Shown piece after piece: positions 59,336-64,000 of a DNA stretch of 64,000 nt (within the stretch, counting starts at the first letter, position 1; the number at the start of each line of letters is the position of its first letter). This DNA comes from Flaccisagitta enflata. Its lineage: Eukaryota; Chaetognatha; Sagittoidea; Aphragmophora. The translations under genes were made by a program, and so were the position numbers. Below the pieces are notes generated by a model. The model searched no databases, was not told the origin of the DNA, and saw only the letters and a program-made list of their open reading frames with translations. The DNA is taken from the NCBI GenBank assembly GCA_965153355.1, contig OZ231126.1, forward strand, positions 57,288,001 to 57,352,000, written 5' to 3'.

Positions 59336-59624
59336 AGGAGAAAAAACAAAGAAAAAGTATAAGGGAAATTGGGAAGAAGAAAAAAAAAGTCGAAAACTAG
59401 TCACCAATTTTTTTGCAAAGGAAAAAAATGATTACGATGAAGATGACGATGACGATGACGACGATGACGACGACGACGACGACGATGATGGAGGCAGTGC
59501 GGAAACCCAGATTCTCCTCAGCAATATTATATCATCATTTTCATCGAAAGACAAAGAAAAAAAATAGTTGTGATTCACTGTGCAGCTGATTGTCTTGAGA
59601 AAAAGAGGGAAAGGAATTGAACCA

Positions 59625-59730
59625 AAAGAAGAAGAAGAAAAAGAAAAAGAAAAAGAAAAAGAAAAAGAAAAAGAAAAAGAAAAAGAAAAAGAAAAAGAAA
59701 AAGAAGAAGAAAAAGAAGAAAAACCCAAAT
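59625..59730. repeat. AAAAAG-type microsatellite
   Basis: Partner of the TTC tract at 19950-20165, with a different unit length. Confidence 0.9.
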
Positions 59731-60416
59731 CTGCCCAATCTAAAACAGAATAAGTTAGAAAAAAGAAAGTTAAAAATCTTCGAAAAAGTATTGAAATAAG
59801 AAGACGATAGAGCAGACATAGAATATTGAAGAGAAAAAAAGGACTGAAACAGATGAAAAAAAAAGAGTATTTCCTATTTCAAGTTTTGTATCCTTGGGCA
59901 TGGCTTTTCATTTTTATGAACTTGGATACGATGAATAATGTAGCAGATTCACAATTCGTCAGCAAGGATTTTTCCCGGGGCTTTATTCTTACTTACTAGT
60001 ATCTTTCTTTTTTCTTCTGTATTTTTTTTTTCTTTAGTCTTATTTTGTAAGGGATTTACTCTCAACCGTCTCACGCTGATTGAAATGTAAGAAGAAAAAT
60101 TTTTTTTGTGGAGCCCGTGAATGTATAATGCTTTGTATGAATCTTTTTTGTTTGATTTTGTTTGATTTCTCACACCTTTACTTTAGTGGATCAACTTCTT
60201 AAAAGGGTTGGCATTGTTGCATAATTGTTTATTGTCGCTTGTCTCTATAGAGTATAGTATAGCAGTACTAGGCAAGTTCGTCAACGTCTTGTCGTGGAAT
60301 TTTCATAGCAAAAGCTGGTGGAAAAGCCAACCAATGTACTATCACATCTTGTATTGATGTTGCCTCATTGCAGCCGTCTTGCAACTAATTGTTACAAGTT
60401 AGTTTGTAGATTAAAG

Positions 60417-61266
60417 CAGGCCTCTTGATTTTGGAGCAGCAAGCAGCGCCGCTTCTCGGCAGGGAAAGGGGGATGTGGGCGGGTTCCAAAGATGGGGGAC
60501 GAGAAGAAGAAGGAGGAGGAGAAGAAGAAGAAGAAGAAGAAGAAGAAGAAGAAGAAGAAGAAGAAGAAGAAGAAGAAGAAGAAGAAGAAGAAGAAGAAGA
60601 AAACAAAGAAGGAGAAGAAGACAAAGAAGGAGAAGAAGAAGAAGACAAAGAAGGAGAAGAAGAAGAGGCAGAAGAAGAAGAAAAGAAGAAAACAAAACAA
60701 AAAAAACAAAAAAAGGAGGAGAAGATCGAAATGGAAATGATGGTAATTTCAGTCATCATTGATATTATTTGCATATTGTAGTTTTATGATGGCAGCTCTT
60801 TGAAACTTAGTTTAATTGGAAGAGTGTGAGTTTGAATCAAAATATGATGAGAGCTTAATCCTTTATGTTGTGAACTAGGAGAAAAAAAAATCATGATCGA
60901 GTGTAAAACTTATCAACATCGTCATGTGTTTCATGTAGCCACCCGCCGAAAAGTGGATAGTGGTAATACAAAACCTGAAAAAAAACTAAACTCTCAGAGA
61001 TTCAACAAGTCCTTGTTCTAACTTCCACAATGAAGCTTGGTCTTCAGCGAAGTTCAGGCATACGCGCGCTGAAATGGAGGTGAGAGCGGTTATTGGCAGC
61101 TGCTGAGCTTATGCCAATAAACTATGTCGTGATAGCGGAAATTGGATAGAAAAGGCAACACCACCCGTCATTCAGTTCATCCACAGACCCCCACTCTCAA
61201 GTAAAGTCGGCAGCCTTCAGGGGAAAAATTTTGCTTGTCGGCAGAAAAGAACAATCAAGAGGCCTG
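60417..61266. mobile_element. hAT-like element with 8-bp target duplication
   Basis: 850 bp. Ends CAGGCCTCTTGATT and AATCAAGAGGCCTG are perfect 14-bp inverted repeats. GATTAAAG flanks both sides (60409-60416, 61267-61274). The left arm lacks the insert near 19268, although that site is slightly altered. Contains a GAA microsatellite (60500-60700) and no transposase domain. Confidence 0.85.
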
Positions 61267-61604
61267 GATTAAAGTAAGTTTGACTTCCCCTTGTGGCAAA
61301 ATAATGCATTACGCACGCACGCTAGGAACTCAGTTCACGATTTAGGTGAAGTTAATTTCGTCCCTATCGGAATGGTCGCACGCGCAACCATCTTAAGAAA
61401 TGCGACATTTGTCAACAACTTCAAAAGCAGATCGAATGAACAGATTATAACTTTTGCATGTGCGCGTTATCGATCATATACACATGCACATGTCATCGAC
61501 GCGAGTGAGGCGCGAATAGGATGAAAAATGCGACTGTGCCACTGCACTGCCCTCTGGGGCTGACTTGATACTACATGCAAAAAAAGGCATTGGTTGGTGA
61601 CTAA

Positions 61605-61956
<352 letters not shown>

Positions 61957-62146
61957 AGAGACAGACGGACACTGAGAAATAGGCAGAGTGGAATCTGTTT
62001 CAAAGTGCGACATCAACGCTGATGCTAAAGGCTTGCAACCAAAATTATGCGGTGACGATTTGGACTAAAACTTGTGGACGTTTGAATTTTGTCTGTTGGT
62101 TGTTGTCTTTAGAAAAAGTTCTATGATGGAATCGTAAAAGTCATCG

Positions 62147-62523
62147 GACTCGCAATAGTTAACTAACTACAATTTACGCCAGTTAACTAGCTAAAATAGT
62201 TAAAATTCTTACCTAATAAAAGGCAAGATTTCAGCAAAACTGTAATTTTTATGATAAAATTCTTGCTGAGATCAATAATTTCAATGTTTATTCTTTTGTT
62301 TGTGGCGAAAAATCTTCATGTTTCTATAATAGTGTGTTAAAATCCTATACATTTTTTTTAGTATCAAAAAAGTTACAAAAAGTCGTGTCATCTATGGAGA
62401 AAATCGGTGATTTTTCCCTTTATTTCCATAACCGTTTAACTAGTTAATTTCTTCTAGTTAACAATAGGGGTTTTCAGAAATTTTACTAGTTAACTAGCTA
62501 GTTAAAGTTGACTATTGCGAGTC
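62147..62523. mobile_element. Fold-back element at the outer end of the right arm
   Basis: GACTCGCAATAGTTAACTAA at the left and AGTTGACTATTGCGAGTC at the right, with CTAGTTAACTAGC-type palindromes inside. The left arm (18424-18490) keeps only one of its two ends. No coding frame. Confidence 0.8.
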
Positions 62524-62869
62524 TTAGCAAAACATTAGGATCACCCAGGCGGTCCAAAATCCGTTTCTTACAAAACAAGTAACCCGGGGTTACAACGATG
62601 CGTCCACATTTGACAGTATGTTTTCCCCCTCATGTGCTCAAAACCCATGTACCCGATCGTTTTTGATTATTTCTATAATATTGCTACCTAGAACTAAAGA
62701 GATTTGGGATTTTTGATCCATTTTAGGGACCGCGAGTTCCATTTATTTATCACCACTCCGAGGTGGTTGTGGTGAAAATGTTGAAATTTGGTCACTTTGG
62801 GCTAAAAATCGGGCCACTTTGGTTTGGAAATTTGACCTAAAATCTGTGAGATTATGAAACTAGAGCTCA

Positions 62870-64000
62870 AGAGCTAACCAGTGGTGCAATCCGCATGTTG
62901 CCATCATTTTTTGTTAAGATTTGAGAGCTTTTCAAAGATAGAAGGGTATGAGGGTTATTTTACCAATTGAATTTAGTGGTCAATTTTGACATTTTTTACA
63001 ATTTTTGATATATTTCCGCTTTGGATGGACAAATCTGGATGAAATTGGTGACCAAATTGAAGAGTTTTTGATACTCTAGATGAATCTGGTAAAATTTTGG
63101 ATCGATATGACCCTCAAAATTTTTGGGAGACTCTACAAGCAGGCGCTAAAAAGTGATTTTTTTCGCCATTTTGGCTACTCTGGTCAAAAAATTTGGGCAC
63201 CTCTGAGATACAAAATGACAAAAAATCAGTGGGCATATTAAACTTCTGTTCAAGATCTAACCAATGGTGCAATCGGCATGTCAATAGGTTAAAGCATATA
63301 GATTTGGCAAAGCTTCAAAGATCAGTGGGTATGATAAAATGACTTTTTTGGTCATTATGAGCCTAAAAGCTCTGCCAAATCTATATGCTTCAACATAACG
63401 ACATGCCGATTGCACCATTTGTTAGATCTTGAACATTAGTTTAATTTGCCCACTGATTTTTTGTCATTTTCTATCACGGAAGTACCCAAATTTTTTGACC
63501 AAAGTAGCCAAAATGGCGAAAAAAAAATCACTTTTTAGCACCTGCTTCTAGAGTCTCCCAAAAATTTTGAGGGTCATATTGATCAAAAATTTTACCAGAT
63601 TCAGTTAGAGCATCAACAAGGTCATTAGACCTAAGTCGCGTGCGTCAGCACTTTCAAAAAACGTCAGGCAGACAGACAGACAAAGAATTTTCTTTTTCAA
63701 AAAGACATTTTAAAAGGCTAAGTACTCCACAAAGTTGCTTTTCTACCAGTCAGGGACATAAAAACGCTCTAAAAAGCCTTTAAAACAGTTTTGTGACAGA
63801 CCGACCGACCGACCGACCAACCGACGGACCGACCGAAAAGTGGCTTATAGAGTCGCGTAGCACGCGACTAAAAACTCTTCAATTTGGTCACCAATTTCAT
63901 CCAGATTTGGCTATCCAAAGTGGAGATATAACAAAAAATGTAAAAAATGTCAAAATTGACCACCAAATTCAATTGGTAAAATAACCCTCATACCCTTCCA
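62870..64000. mobile_element. Large fold-back, right end outside the window
   Basis: Sequences from about 62938 (GGGTATGAGGGTTATTTTAC, CTGGATGAAATTGGTGACC, TTTTTGGGAGACTCTA, GCCATTTTGGCTAC) recur as reverse complement up to 64000. The centre is about 63375 with inner pair GATTTGGCA/TGCCAAATC. A direct repeat of CAAGA-CTAACCA-TGGTGCAATC occurs at about 62870 and 63258. A family A copy interrupts the right arm. Confidence 0.8.
63616..63871 (-). repeat. Family A element, class III, inserted in a fold-back arm
   Basis: ACAAGGTCATTAGACCTA, distal box AGTCGCGTGC, spacer, CCGACCGACCGACC core, AAGTGGCTTATAG, hairpin AGTCGCGTAGCACGCGACT (8-bp stem), AAAA. The opposite arm of the fold-back (about 63060) gives the unoccupied site, an uninterrupted run of A/T. 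Box and hairpin match 10/10. Confidence 0.92.

Overview
This window is eukaryotic, repeat-saturated nuclear DNA, most like an invertebrate animal genome, although the sequence does not identify the species. The eukaryotic signs are GT/AG-style splice acceptors, very long pure microsatellites, hAT-like and TA-target terminal-inverted-repeat elements, and scaffold gaps of ten Ns at 4874-4883 and 32921-32930. There are no operons, bacterial genes, rRNA, tRNA, CRISPR array, or complete recognisable protein family. Nearly all long open frames are microsatellites or minisatellites read in register. The best coding evidence is a minus-strand exon running off the left edge (1-556) and a low-complexity Glu/Ser/Gln/Asn/Thr-rich exon present twice (28982-29935 minus, 49601-50944 plus). 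A few weaker exon candidates are marked as such.

Layout. 1-4870: exon, CTTT and trinucleotide tracts, then modular repeats. 4884-12610: tandem arrays of 12-bp, 14-bp and 17-18-bp units, interrupted by a 1.76-kb hAT-like element, and a nested fold-back element at about 9870-11035. 12610-18420: sparse sequence, another fold-back and simple repeats. 18424-32920 and 45146-62207 are the arms of one very large imperfect inverted repeat around a 12.2-kb spacer. 62208-64000: fold-back elements. The inner end of the left arm stops exactly at the second scaffold gap, so the palindrome may be two alleles joined head to head and not a real chromosome structure. Because the arms are two diverged copies of one locus, they give filled-site/empty-site comparisons that define several transposon insertions.

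Two families of short non-autonomous modular elements dominate the dispersed repeats. Family A has a terminal hairpin next to an A/T run, an internal GTCC/GGAC microsatellite and a distal box. The hairpin stem and the distal box change together in at least five sequence classes. Family B has a short terminal hairpin, a conserved GGTCAGCGGTACC block, two or three more hairpins and inverted cassettes around a minisatellite core. Its hairpins also differ in sequence between subtypes while keeping base pairing. At one matching position the two arms carry different family-B subtypes between the same flanks. These co-varying, cassette-switching elements are the strongest candidate here for an undescribed system. 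A relationship to Helentron/HINE-type elements is suggested by architecture but not proven.

Strand convention for repeats: family A is '+' when the hairpin (TTTTTAG...) is on the left; family B is '+' when the GGGCAGCGG end is on the left.
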